A DNA stretch of 12,476 bases from Methanobacteriota archaeon (lineage in GTDB: Archaea; Thermoplasmatota; Poseidoniia; Poseidoniales; Thalassarchaeaceae). Position 1 is the first letter of the stretch; each line of letters starts with the position of its first letter. This document shows positions 1-6,218 of the stretch, in pieces. The notes under the pieces were generated by a model. It was not told the DNA's origin. It was given only the letters and a program-made list of their open reading frames with translations, and did no database searches. Where the stretch lies: the NCBI GenBank assembly GCA_002685415.1, contig NYXO01000001.1:38431-50906 (forward strand), written 5' to 3'. The position numbers and the translations under genes are program-made.

Positions 1-147
1 ACCCTCCAAGACACGCTATGCAAGCTCATTGATTTAGGCAGAAGCAATTACCCCTTGAAGGCCACCCTGCTCCTTTGTCCAAGGATATCTCTTGAGGGCT
101 TTCATTCAAATACTGGAGGCAAGTCGCACGGCTCGCAAACGGGGTAG
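1..147 (+). CDS. Possible 3' end of a truncated upstream gene
   Basis: From base 1 the first frame stays open for 48 codons and stops at TAG 145-147, 22 nt before the S3Ae start. The other two forward frames close early, at 30-32 and 35-37, so the upstream gene could instead end in one of those and leave a leader of more than 130 nt. The visible peptide starts TLQDTLCKLIDLGRSN and ends in a Gly/Ser-rich, low-complexity stretch. I do not recognise it. In many euryarchaea the gene before S3Ae encodes the small KEOPS subunit Pcc1, and the first dozen residues could be a Pcc1-like terminal helix, but the resemblance is too weak to name it. No tRNA-like fold is seen in this stretch. Confidence 0.25.
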   Translation, partial: TLQDTLCKLIDLGRSNYPLKATLLLCPRISLEGFHSNTGGKSHGSQTG

Positions 148-163
148 CCCCCGATACGAGGTG
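132..163 (+). promoter_or_regulatory. Hairpin over the S3Ae ribosome-binding site
   Basis: CTCG (132-135) pairs with CGAG (157-160), and CGGGG (140-144) pairs with CCCCG (149-153), giving 9 bp with a small internal loop and the apical loop TAGC. The Shine-Dalgarno sequence GAGGTG lies at 158-163, six bases before ATG 170, so the lower stem would hide its first three bases. The TAG that ends the upstream open frame (145-147) sits in the apical loop. A leader structure covering the binding site is a common layout for ribosomal-protein autoregulation or translational coupling. The pairing is visible in the sequence; the function is inferred. Confidence 0.4.
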
Positions 164-169
164 TTTCTC

Positions 170-1105
170 ATGGCAAAGGGCGCAAAAGCAAGGGCAGCGG
201 CACGCAAGCAGAGAGACAAGTGGAAGGCAAAGCGCTGGTTCACAATTCGAGCACCTCGTAATCCATGGTCCTTCAGAGTCATTGGTGAGACCCTCGCAGA
301 GGACTCAGAACAACTCATTGGACGAACATACGACATCATGCAAAATGAGTTAGATGGCGACTTCTCAAAGATGCACGTGCAGGTAGTTTTCCGAATAACA
401 GAATCTGTCGGCGGAGATGCGCTGACAGAATTTATCGGACACCATGTCCTGAAAGACCACATCCGCCGGCAAATTCGTCGGCACCGTGGAAAAGTTGACG
501 ACACTGTAGACGTCGTTACAGAAGATGGATACTATGTAAGATTCAAACCACTATTAATTTCAAGATCACGAGTTAAGTCTAGCCAAAAGTCTGCAATGAG
601 GGCCAGTGCTAGGGAAACAATCCTAACCATGGGGGCTAGTTCAACTTGGATTCATTTGCAGAAGGCCCTGCTTGATGGGACTATGGAGGCAGCAATCAAA
701 GAATCAGTATCGAAGGTTACGCCAGTTAGGACCGTCATGATTAGACGCAGTCAGTTATTACAAAGCGGAGTTGTTGTAGAAGATGGCCCGACCTTGGATG
801 AAATTCATGCTGAAGAAAAAGCGGCTGCAGCGGCTGCCCAAGTAGAGGAAGTTGATGTACTCGCGGCAGCAGAAGCATCTGCGGAGCTTTCTGAAGTTGG
901 AGATAATGATGCCTCAGAAGAAACCTCAGAGGAAGGAGATGGGGAAGTGGATGAAGAAATTCAAAGTGAGGTAACAGACACCTCTGATGACTCCGAAGTC
1001 GATTATGAATCAATGACAGTGTCTGAACTAAAGGAACTTCTGAAGGAAGCAGGAAAACCAGTATCTGGAAAGAAAGCAGATTTAATCTCGCGTCTTCAAG
1101 AGTGA
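170..1105 (+). CDS. rps3ae: 30S ribosomal protein S3Ae with C-terminal SAP domain
   Basis: Small-subunit ribosomal protein of the S3Ae/eS1 family, found in archaea and eukaryotes. The 311-residue protein starts MAKGAKARAAARKQRDKWK, a basic N-terminus typical of the family. The core follows (WFTIRAPRNPW, then IGRTYDIMQNEL, HHVLKDHIRRQIRRHRGKVD, VRFKPLLISRSRVKSSQKSAMR) and ends near residue 205, the usual full length for archaeal S3Ae. Residues about 206-278 are an Ala/Glu/Asp/Ser-rich acidic linker. Residues 279-311 (YESMTVSELKELLKEAGKP and on to ADLISRLQE) fit the SAP helix-extended-helix nucleic-acid-binding motif. ATG 170 is chosen over an upstream in-frame TTG at 92 because the family begins here and GAGGTG lies at the right distance. 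The last codons overlap the longest possible reading frame of the next gene. Confidence 0.95.
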   Translation: MAKGAKARAAARKQRDKWKAKRWFTIRAPRNPWSFRVIGETLAEDSEQLIGRTYDIMQNELDGDFSKMHVQVVFRITESVGGDALTEFIGHHVLKDHIRRQIRRHRGKVDDTVDVVTEDGYYVRFKPLLISRSRVKSSQKSAMRASARETILTMGASSTWIHLQKALLDGTMEAAIKESVSKVTPVRTVMIRRSQLLQSGVVVEDGPTLDEIHAEEKAAAAAAQVEEVDVLAAAEASAELSEVGDNDASEETSEEGDGEVDEEIQSEVTDTSDDSEVDYESMTVSELKELLKEAGKPVSGKKADLISRLQE

Positions 1106-1130
1106 GGTACAAATGGGCAACTAAGCCCCT

Positions 1131-1155
1131 CCCAAATCGAGGTGACCATTTGGTG
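1131..1155 (+). promoter_or_regulatory. Shine-Dalgarno in a hairpin loop at the phosphorylase start
   Basis: GAGGTGA (1139-1145) is a strong Shine-Dalgarno match seven bases before GTG 1153, and it decides that start against the longer frame from GTG 1102. CCAAAT (1132-1137) and ATTTGG (1148-1153) are a perfect 6-bp inverted repeat. It would place the binding site in a 10-nt loop and the first base of the start codon in the stem. The layout suggests that translation of S3Ae, which stops at 1105, could influence initiation here; that is inference. Confidence 0.4.
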
Positions 1156-1905
1156 CGAGTAGCTGTAATTTGTGGAACGGGTATGTCTGAACTTTCCCAA
1201 GAGATGACAAGCAGTTCAACAAAAATCACGAAAATTCGTGTGGATTCGAAATGGGGACAAGTTCCAACAATATTAGTTGAATCTGACCTAGGAGAGATTC
1301 TCCTAATTGACAGACACCACCGAGAAGGTGATGCTAGAACCCCTCCCCATGAAATTGAACACAGGGCAAATATTCACGCTGCTAAGTCCTTTTCTCCCGA
1401 TTTAATTCTTAGTGTAAATTCGGTTGGAACTATGATTGAGAATTTACCGCCAGGGATGATTGGTGTAGCAAGCGATGTATTAGATTTGGCAACCCGGCCA
1501 TGGACATTTTATGACGAGGATGCTATCCACGCAGATAGGACGTCTATTTTTAACGCCAAAGCAAGTGAAATTTGTGTAAGTGCATTATCTAAATCGCAAG
1601 ATAATACCCCCAGTAACCTTGTCGTTGCCCAGTGCGTTGGACCCCAGTTCGAATCTCCTTCAGAAATCAATGCCCTAGTTCGTCTCGGTGCTGACGTGGT
1701 TGGTATGACATTAGGGCCTGAATCTCGGCTGATTGCAGAAACAGAAATACCCCACGTGGCTATATCCTGCTCATCTAATTGGGCAGCGGGGCGTACTCCT
1801 GGTGACCCTTCAGCGGAAATAGATCATCATGCTGTTGACGCTATGGCTGCGTCTCTGCGGGCTAGAGTAAGAGATTGCATAGAAGAACTAATGGCTAATT
1901 ATTGA
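1153..1905 (+). CDS. Purine / 5'-methylthio-nucleoside phosphorylase (MTAP/PNP family)
   Basis: Cytosolic phosphorolysis of a purine or methylthio-purine nucleoside to base plus (methylthio)ribose-1-phosphate, for purine or methionine salvage. The predicted 250-residue protein begins VRVAVICGTGM, the phosphate-loop strand of the family. RHH at 54-56 followed by TPPHEIEHRANIHA matches the RHG...PPHxINYRANI block, and VGPQFESPSEINALVRLGADVVGMT matches the GPRFET...GADVVGMT signature. At the base-binding site the sequence is SSNWAAG with N209. Adenine-specific MTAP enzymes have an Asp-containing TDYD-type motif here, whereas 6-oxopurine enzymes carry Asn. A preference for inosine, guanosine or methylthioinosine is therefore inferred. 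The start is set by the GAGGTGA site; a GTG at 1102 would add 17 unsupported residues. It is probably co-transcribed with S3Ae. Confidence 0.85.
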   Translation: MRVAVICGTGMSELSQEMTSSSTKITKIRVDSKWGQVPTILVESDLGEILLIDRHHREGDARTPPHEIEHRANIHAAKSFSPDLILSVNSVGTMIENLPPGMIGVASDVLDLATRPWTFYDEDAIHADRTSIFNAKASEICVSALSKSQDNTPSNLVVAQCVGPQFESPSEINALVRLGADVVGMTLGPESRLIAETEIPHVAISCSSNWAAGRTPGDPSAEIDHHAVDAMAASLRARVRDCIEELMANY

Positions 1906-1960
1906 TAATTCGAAGTATGTCGCCAAACAACCAATCTGCAGCATCATATCTTACGACGTG

Positions 1961-1973
1961 CTGTATAAAACAG
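1961..1973 (+). promoter_or_regulatory. Candidate TATA box before the MazG-like gene
   Basis: TATAAA lies at 1964-1969 in the 135-bp gap after the phosphorylase. It is centred in a short inverted repeat, CTGT (1961-1964) and ACAG (1970-1973). Transcription would start near 1990 and leave a leader of about 50 nt before ATG 2041, where no Shine-Dalgarno is visible. There is no clear purine-rich BRE upstream, so this is only a candidate. Nothing else is seen in the gap. Confidence 0.35.
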
Positions 1974-2040
1974 AACTTTGGCTCAATTTTAATTCTAAAA
2001 CATCAGACAGATTGATGGTTATCCAATTACTGGACGATTT

Positions 2041-2430
2041 ATGACCCGACTGTTGAGTGTAGATGATTGGAAAGAAGTTGACTGGGATTCTAATCCCGAT
2101 GGCTCTTGGAAAACAATGATGGCTAGGGTTGCCGCATTCCATAGAAAACACGATTTCGCTAACCCCGAAAACAATGGACACGATATGGGGTACCGCGTGG
2201 CTCTAACCGTTGAGGAATTAGGAGAGTTTGCAGCTGCAATCACCAAAGGTAAGCCGAAGCAAGAAGCATCTGAAGAATTAGCAGACTTGTTGATTTTGAT
2301 ACTAGGGCATTCCCTAGCAATGCATATTGATTTGGAATCAGAATTCCATTCCAAAATGGATAAAATAATGCAAAGAAAGGCCCGACGAGGCAACCTAGGA
2401 ATTAGGGTCACGGAATATGATGGAAACTAA
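2041..2430 (+). CDS. Stand-alone MazG-like nucleotide pyrophosphohydrolase
   Basis: Single-domain all-alpha NTP pyrophosphatase, expected to hydrolyse (d)NTPs or modified nucleotides to the monophosphate plus pyrophosphate. The 129-residue protein shows the family metal site: EELGE in VALTVEELGEFAAAI, about 60 residues in, followed after a spacer by EELADLLILILG, the ExxD half that binds Mg2+. A Lys/Arg-rich helix, KMDKIMQRKARRG, follows, as is usual near the end of the fold. The roughly 45 residues before the metal site contain a Trp-rich stretch (SVDDWKEVDWDSNPDGSW) that I do not associate with a known domain. ATG 2041 is the first ATG in frame. The gene converges on the doxX-like gene with a 23-bp gap. 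Substrate cannot be read from sequence. Confidence 0.8.
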   Translation: MTRLLSVDDWKEVDWDSNPDGSWKTMMARVAAFHRKHDFANPENNGHDMGYRVALTVEELGEFAAAITKGKPKQEASEELADLLILILGHSLAMHIDLESEFHSKMDKIMQRKARRGNLGIRVTEYDGN

Positions 2431-2453
2431 ATCGACACTAGAAATTGGGGAAA

Positions 2454-2852
2454 TTAAACCACATGTGTCACTTTCGCACGTTCGTATTCGGAAATCCAAA
2501 GACTAATCCAAATCCCACCCAATTGCAATACAAGCCTGACTAGATTTCCTGTCTGAGATAATGACGCCCCGTCTCCTAATTCGACAGAATTAACCCACAT
2601 GTAAAGATTAGCAGGATATAGACAAATCAACAAACAGGCACTGGAATACCCTCCTATCCACCTTATTGATGGAATAATTAGCATAATGCCAACTAGAATT
2701 TCGACTACGCCGCTAGCCATTACCCAAAATTCCGCTGAACCAAGGATTGGAGGTACAATTGGTTCGAACCATTGAGTATCTGTGAAATGCAATACACCCA
2801 CATAAATGAAAAATGAACCACCTAGAATCGCGAACAAGCCGCGTAAATTCAT
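2454..2852 (-). CDS. DoxX-like integral membrane protein
   Basis: 132-residue protein with four predicted membrane helices, at about 7-25, 38-60, 66-87 and 103-120. The pattern GVLHF...FEPIVPPILG...SGVVEILVGIMLIIPSIRWIGG...LYPANLYMWV matches the DoxX/DoxD-like family (HF, IVPP, SGVxEIxxG and PAN blocks). Family members have been linked to redox and sulfur chemistry or to oxidative-stress membrane complexes, but most have no known function. The start codon lies one base after the TGA of folA, so it is almost certainly translated from the thyA-folA transcript, the last gene of that unit. Why a DoxX-like protein should travel with thymidylate synthesis is unclear. Confidence 0.75.
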   Translation of the reverse strand: MNLRGLFAILGGSFFIYVGVLHFTDTQWFEPIVPPILGSAEFWVMASGVVEILVGIMLIIPSIRWIGGYSSACLLICLYPANLYMWVNSVELGDGASLSQTGNLVRLVLQLGGIWISLWISEYERAKVTHVV

Positions 2853-2853
2853 A

Positions 2854-3363
2854 TCATCGCCTTGTCCACACCGAATATGTAGTGTTGTAATCGTTTTTCG
2901 AGTCTGACTGTAATTTTTCGATTACTTCCTCTGTCCATTCAGAGTTATCCCATTCAGGAAATTTCACATCACCACTATTTTTTGTTCGTACTTTTGTCAG
3001 GTGAATTTCATCTACACGGTCAAGAAACATTTGGTAAATTTGAGCCCCGCCTATTATCCAACATTCGTCGCAACCATCGGCATAAGCGATTTCTATCGCT
3101 CGGCCGATGTATAGGGCGGTTTCTGCTCCATCTGCTTCCCATCCGGTGTCTCTGGACATGACGATGTTTAATCTCTCAGGTAATGGTCGGTATGCTTCGG
3201 GAAGTGAATCCCAGGTTTTTCTTCCCATTATTACAGCGTTGAAACCGTCTCCTTCCGTCAATTGTTTGAATCGAGCCATGTCAGATGCTAAACGCCATGG
3301 GAGGCCCTCTTCTCTTCCAATACAGCCATCTTCGTCCATTGCTACGATCATCGCCATTCGCAT
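2854..3363 (-). CDS. folA: Dihydrofolate reductase
   Basis: Reduces dihydrofolate to tetrahydrofolate with NADPH, regenerating the cofactor oxidised by ThyA. It has 169 residues, the usual size. Visible family marks are MIVAMDEDGCIGREEGLPWRL at the N-terminus, the putative proton-donating acid D28 in SDMARFKQLT, the NADPH-binding IMGRKTWDSLP, CWIIGGAQIYQMF, and HLTKV...FPEWDNSEW near the end. It begins nine bases after the thyA stop, and GAGGA overlaps that stop codon at good spacing for ATG, which indicates translational coupling. An ATG two codons downstream is a less likely alternative. The thyA-folA pair closes the dTMP/folate cycle and is a typical bacterial gene order. Confidence 0.93.
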   Translation of the reverse strand: MRMAMIVAMDEDGCIGREEGLPWRLASDMARFKQLTEGDGFNAVIMGRKTWDSLPEAYRPLPERLNIVMSRDTGWEADGAETALYIGRAIEIAYADGCDECWIIGGAQIYQMFLDRVDEIHLTKVRTKNSGDVKFPEWDNSEWTEEVIEKLQSDSKNDYNTTYSVWTRR

Positions 3364-3372
3364 AGTAATTCC

Positions 3373-4167
3373 TCAAACTGATATAGGTGCAGAGATGTGG
3401 GGGTGATGCTCATAATTGAGAATTTCAATACTATTAGCAGTAAATGCATCTATTTCTGAAATAGTCTCATCCAACTTGAGTTTGGGTAATGGAAGGGGTG
3501 TCCTAGAGATTTGTTCCTTGGCTTGGTCCAAGTGATTTAGGTACAAGTGACAATCTCCGCCAGTCCACACAAATTCTCCTGGTTGTAAACCACAGACTTG
3601 AGCCATCATACATGTTAGCAGGCTGTATGAGGAAATATTGAATGGAACTCCAAGAAAAGCATCAGCACTTCTTTGGTATAACTGACAGGACAATTTTCCT
3701 TCATTAACATAGAATTGGAAAAAAGCATGGCAAGGCATTAATGCCATGTCTTCCAATTCTCCTACATTCCAAGCGGAAACAATAATTCTCCGAGAACTTG
3801 GATTCGTCTTTATCATTTCAATTGCGTTTTCAATTTGGTCTACAACTCTACCATCATTGGTTTCCCATTTTCTCCATTGTTTGCCATAAACGGGCCCGAG
3901 GTCACCATCTTCATCAGCCCATTCGTTCCAAATTCGAACGTTATTTTCTTGAAGGTAAGCAACATTTGTATCCCCTGATAAAAACCACAATAATTCATGA
4001 ATAATACTGGGCCAATGAAGCTTTTTTGTGGTTACAGCAGGGAAAGATTCGGATAAGTCAAATCGCATTTGATGGCCAAAAACAGAGATCGTTCCGGTGC
4101 CTGTGCGATCTGATTTTTCAATCCCTTCGTCAAGGATTCGTTTGAGGAATGCTAGGTATTGCTCCAT
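3373..4167 (-). CDS. thyA: Thymidylate synthase, bacterial ThyA type
   Basis: Methylates dUMP to dTMP using methylene-tetrahydrofolate, which is oxidised to dihydrofolate. From ATG 4167 ([15 protein letters not shown]) the protein is 264 residues, the same as the E. coli enzyme, and appears to align with it without gaps across recognisable blocks: [18 protein letters not shown] (R21), [31 protein letters not shown], the nucleophile C146 in [29 protein letters not shown] and the C-terminal APISV. Longer frames from GTG 4221 or ATG 4200 add residues the family lacks. Many archaea use ThyX, or a ThyA far from the E. coli form; so close a bacterial type next to folA suggests horizontal acquisition. 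The dTMP reaction is cytosolic and feeds DNA synthesis. Confidence 0.95.
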   Translation of the reverse strand: MEQYLAFLKRILDEGIEKSDRTGTGTISVFGHQMRFDLSESFPAVTTKKLHWPSIIHELLWFLSGDTNVAYLQENNVRIWNEWADEDGDLGPVYGKQWRKWETNDGRVVDQIENAIEMIKTNPSSRRIIVSAWNVGELEDMALMPCHAFFQFYVNEGKLSCQLYQRSADAFLGVPFNISSYSLLTCMMAQVCGLQPGEFVWTGGDCHLYLNHLDQAKEQISRTPLPLPKLKLDETISEIDAFTANSIEILNYEHHPHISAPISV

Positions 4168-4230
4168 GGTAACTAGCCCTACAGAATCGGCGAAGTCCAT
4201 GAAGGATGCGGATATGTTCACTCAAATTTC

Positions 4231-4240
4231 AAATTAAAAA
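4231..4240 (-). promoter_or_regulatory. Candidate AT-rich promoter element for thyA-folA-doxX
   Basis: The 78-bp gap between the plsC-like stop and thyA contains an A/T run that reads TTTTTAATTT on the minus strand. It is the only TATA-like stretch there. Transcription would start near 4210, about 40 nt before ATG 4167. If it is used, the three folate-cycle genes can be expressed separately from the acyltransferase gene. The match is loose. Confidence 0.25.
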
Positions 4241-4245
4241 CTTGA

Positions 4246-5022
4246 TTATGGGGCTCCCAAAATTCTCAAGTTTTCTATTAATTGGTCTGTGAATTTTCGG
4301 TATTGTAATTTCATCAGTGACCTTTGCTCATCATCGTCTAATTGAGAAAGATTTGAGATGTCTTTATCCGTCATGCCCCCTCCTTTTTCTTCACCTAACC
4401 AATCGCCGAAAGTGATTGGATTATCGATATTTACCTGCACTTTCGCCAGAGGATTGACGATTGCTGAACCAGGTGCCATGAATTTTCTTGCACCTAGAAT
4501 GGCCATTGGCACCACAGGCACTTCGGGGAATCGCGCTGCTAATCTTGCGACGCCAGTTTTTCCCTTAGAAAGGTGAGGTGGGTGTTTAGATCTAGAGCGA
4601 GTTCCTTCTGGAAAAATCCCCATTACATTCCCACCTAAAAGAACGTCTACAGCACTAGCTAATGCTTCCACCCCGCCCGATTCTCGAAAGGTTTCTATCT
4701 GTCCTGTAGATGTCATCAGTTTCTGCAATTTTTTATCTTCGAAATGTTCAGCTTTCGCAAGATAATGAACTGGTCTTTTGGCACCCATGATTTTGATGAT
4801 TGGATCTATATGTGACGTGTGATTTCCAACTAGAATCGCAGGTCCGCTATCTGGAATTCTATCTACCCCATTATATTGCACATTGGTAATCGTTCTGACC
4901 AAAGAGGGAGTTAATTGAATCAACCCCCTGTAAAACATTGGCGTAGAATGGGGCTTACCCGTGCCATCAAGACCAGTCAGTTGAGCCACCGTTTCCAATG
5001 AATCAGCGGACAGACTTGACAT
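4246..5022 (-). CDS. PlsC-type 1-acylglycerol-3-phosphate acyltransferase family protein
   Basis: Lysophospholipid acyltransferase-fold protein of 258 residues. It has the catalytic HX4D box (NHTSHID, H68 to D73), the substrate-binding block FPEGTRS (137-143), and the later VPVVPMAILG strand. In bacteria such enzymes add the second acyl chain to lysophosphatidate at the membrane. The first 28 residues are polar; the family region begins near MFYRGLIQL, so M29 is an alternative start. ATG 5022 is preferred because GGAGGT lies just upstream (5026-5031), although its three-base spacing is short. The protein is remarkable in an archaeon, where core lipids are ether-linked isoprenoids. It could serve acyl-type lipids or another acyl acceptor. 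Substrate is unknown. Confidence 0.85.
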   Translation of the reverse strand: MSSLSADSLETVAQLTGLDGTGKPHSTPMFYRGLIQLTPSLVRTITNVQYNGVDRIPDSGPAILVGNHTSHIDPIIKIMGAKRPVHYLAKAEHFEDKKLQKLMTSTGQIETFRESGGVEALASAVDVLLGGNVMGIFPEGTRSRSKHPPHLSKGKTGVARLAARFPEVPVVPMAILGARKFMAPGSAIVNPLAKVQVNIDNPITFGDWLGEEKGGGMTDKDISNLSQLDDDEQRSLMKLQYRKFTDQLIENLRILGAP

Positions 5023-5102
5023 CGTACCTCCGACCCCTGCTCTACATTATTGCTTTGCGTTAGTGCGATGACTTCTTCTGATACCTACATCGCCAAAGTA
5101 TC

Positions 5103-6203
5103 ATGGGCATGCATAGAGTAGTGGGGGTTGCAATTTGTTGCATGATTTTGGTACCCCTGACTGCACCCACAGTCATCGCAGAATGGGAAGACGATAATTG
5201 GTTGAAAAATATCATTGGACCCGAAAGACTAGGGCTTGGAGATGAATTCGGATGTCATGGATTTGAAGGGATAGATGTGAGAGAGGAATCATGGGTGATA
5301 CAAGATTGTCGAGATTACCTTAACCGATTCACAGATGCATCACGTTGGGGGTCTCAACCGGTTTCTTTCGGCCATCCCAACGGACCAGTTTCTGAGGACA
5401 CTGCTCGGGAGATATCCAATTCTGGTTTTGCTATCATTGGAGATAGAATTGAAGGGGAGGCTTATGGGTTGAATGTCATAGATCGAGTAACCAGCCTCGA
5501 AAAAGGACAAGCTAATTTGTCAGCCTTAGAAAACGCTGAGCGGGATAGCCTAGTCAGTATTTACTGGATTGCTAGGTGGCATGATGTCAATATCAGAGAA
5601 GACAAAGATGCAATTTCATTATTGAAGTCACAAGAAGTCTGGTTTACTACTTGGGGAGAATGGCATTATCACAAAATATCTGGAGAGTCCTTCGCCACAA
5701 TTCCAACTTCAGATCCAATGGTTAAGAAATTCAGAATTTCTAACCTGTCAGAATCTTCTTGGTCTGTTCCAGGGACCTCACTATTCGAATGGTCTGAAGA
5801 ACCAACACACGTACATTTTGATGGTGAAGAAGCTCCAACTATTCCTGCTAATCAAAAGCACCTAATGACTGGCATAAGTCCAATTGAAGGAGGTGCATAT
5901 GTCACAGCAGACCCCGGAGTCCTAGTCGAATTCTACTTTGAATCAGAAGAAGTTTCAGTTTTGCATACTCCGCAGGCCACCTTCAATGGATTGCACCATT
6001 CTGTAAGTATAGTCGGTCATCATGTGACCAATCTCCATGATTGGACTTCAGACTTCCATAATTCGCCACTGCGATTTACATGGCTAATTGAACGTCCTGC
6101 TTCGATGCAGTTAGACTGGCGACTTCCTGTTTTGGCTGTTGGAATATTAATCGCTACGCCTATCGCTGTAAAATGGGTTATTTCTAGGGATGTTCACAAT
6201 TGA
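5103..6203 (+). CDS. Unrecognised secreted protein with C-terminal membrane anchor
   Basis: 366 residues with no domain I recognise. The N-terminus has a signal-peptide pattern: a short basic start (MHR), a hydrophobic core VVGVAICCMILVPLTAPTVIA, and possible cleavage after A26 before EWEDD. One hydrophobic helix, about 341-360 (LPVLAVGILIATPIAVKWVI), lies near the end and is followed by a short charged tail SRDVHN, so most of the protein should face outside with a type I topology. The exposed part is rich in Trp, His and acidic residues. It has two cysteines, C51 and C69, that could form a disulfide, and two NxS sequons. Its neighbours are unrelated: divergent from the plsC-like gene by 80 bp and convergent with the oxidoreductase by 15 bp. 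No Shine-Dalgarno precedes ATG 5103, and ATG 5109 is an alternative. Confidence 0.8.
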   Translation: MGMHRVVGVAICCMILVPLTAPTVIAEWEDDNWLKNIIGPERLGLGDEFGCHGFEGIDVREESWVIQDCRDYLNRFTDASRWGSQPVSFGHPNGPVSEDTAREISNSGFAIIGDRIEGEAYGLNVIDRVTSLEKGQANLSALENAERDSLVSIYWIARWHDVNIREDKDAISLLKSQEVWFTTWGEWHYHKISGESFATIPTSDPMVKKFRISNLSESSWSVPGTSLFEWSEEPTHVHFDGEEAPTIPANQKHLMTGISPIEGGAYVTADPGVLVEFYFESEEVSVLHTPQATFNGLHHSVSIVGHHVTNLHDWTSDFHNSPLRFTWLIERPASMQLDWRLPVLAVGILIATPIAVKWVISRDVHN

Positions 6204-6218
6204 AGCCCACAGAATTGG

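Noticed and set aside
1..169. Possible tRNA or other known RNA gene at the left edge
   Set aside because: Neither strand gives an acceptor stem, T-arm or CCA-type end. The GC-rich palindrome at 140-153 is explained by the leader hairpin.
106..504. 132-codon open frame on the minus strand inside S3Ae
   Set aside because: It lies wholly antisense to a confidently identified ribosomal protein gene, has no recognisable product, and has a Cys/Arg/Ser-rich composition typical of shadow frames.
741..1229. 162-codon minus-strand open frame over the SAP linker and the phosphorylase start
   Set aside because: It is Leu/His/Pro-rich and repetitive, mirroring the acidic Glu/Ala linker on the coding strand, and crosses two real genes.
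2019..2411. 130-codon minus-strand open frame opposite the MazG-like gene
   Set aside because: It is antisense to a gene with intact family metal-binding motifs, and the translation shows no domain.
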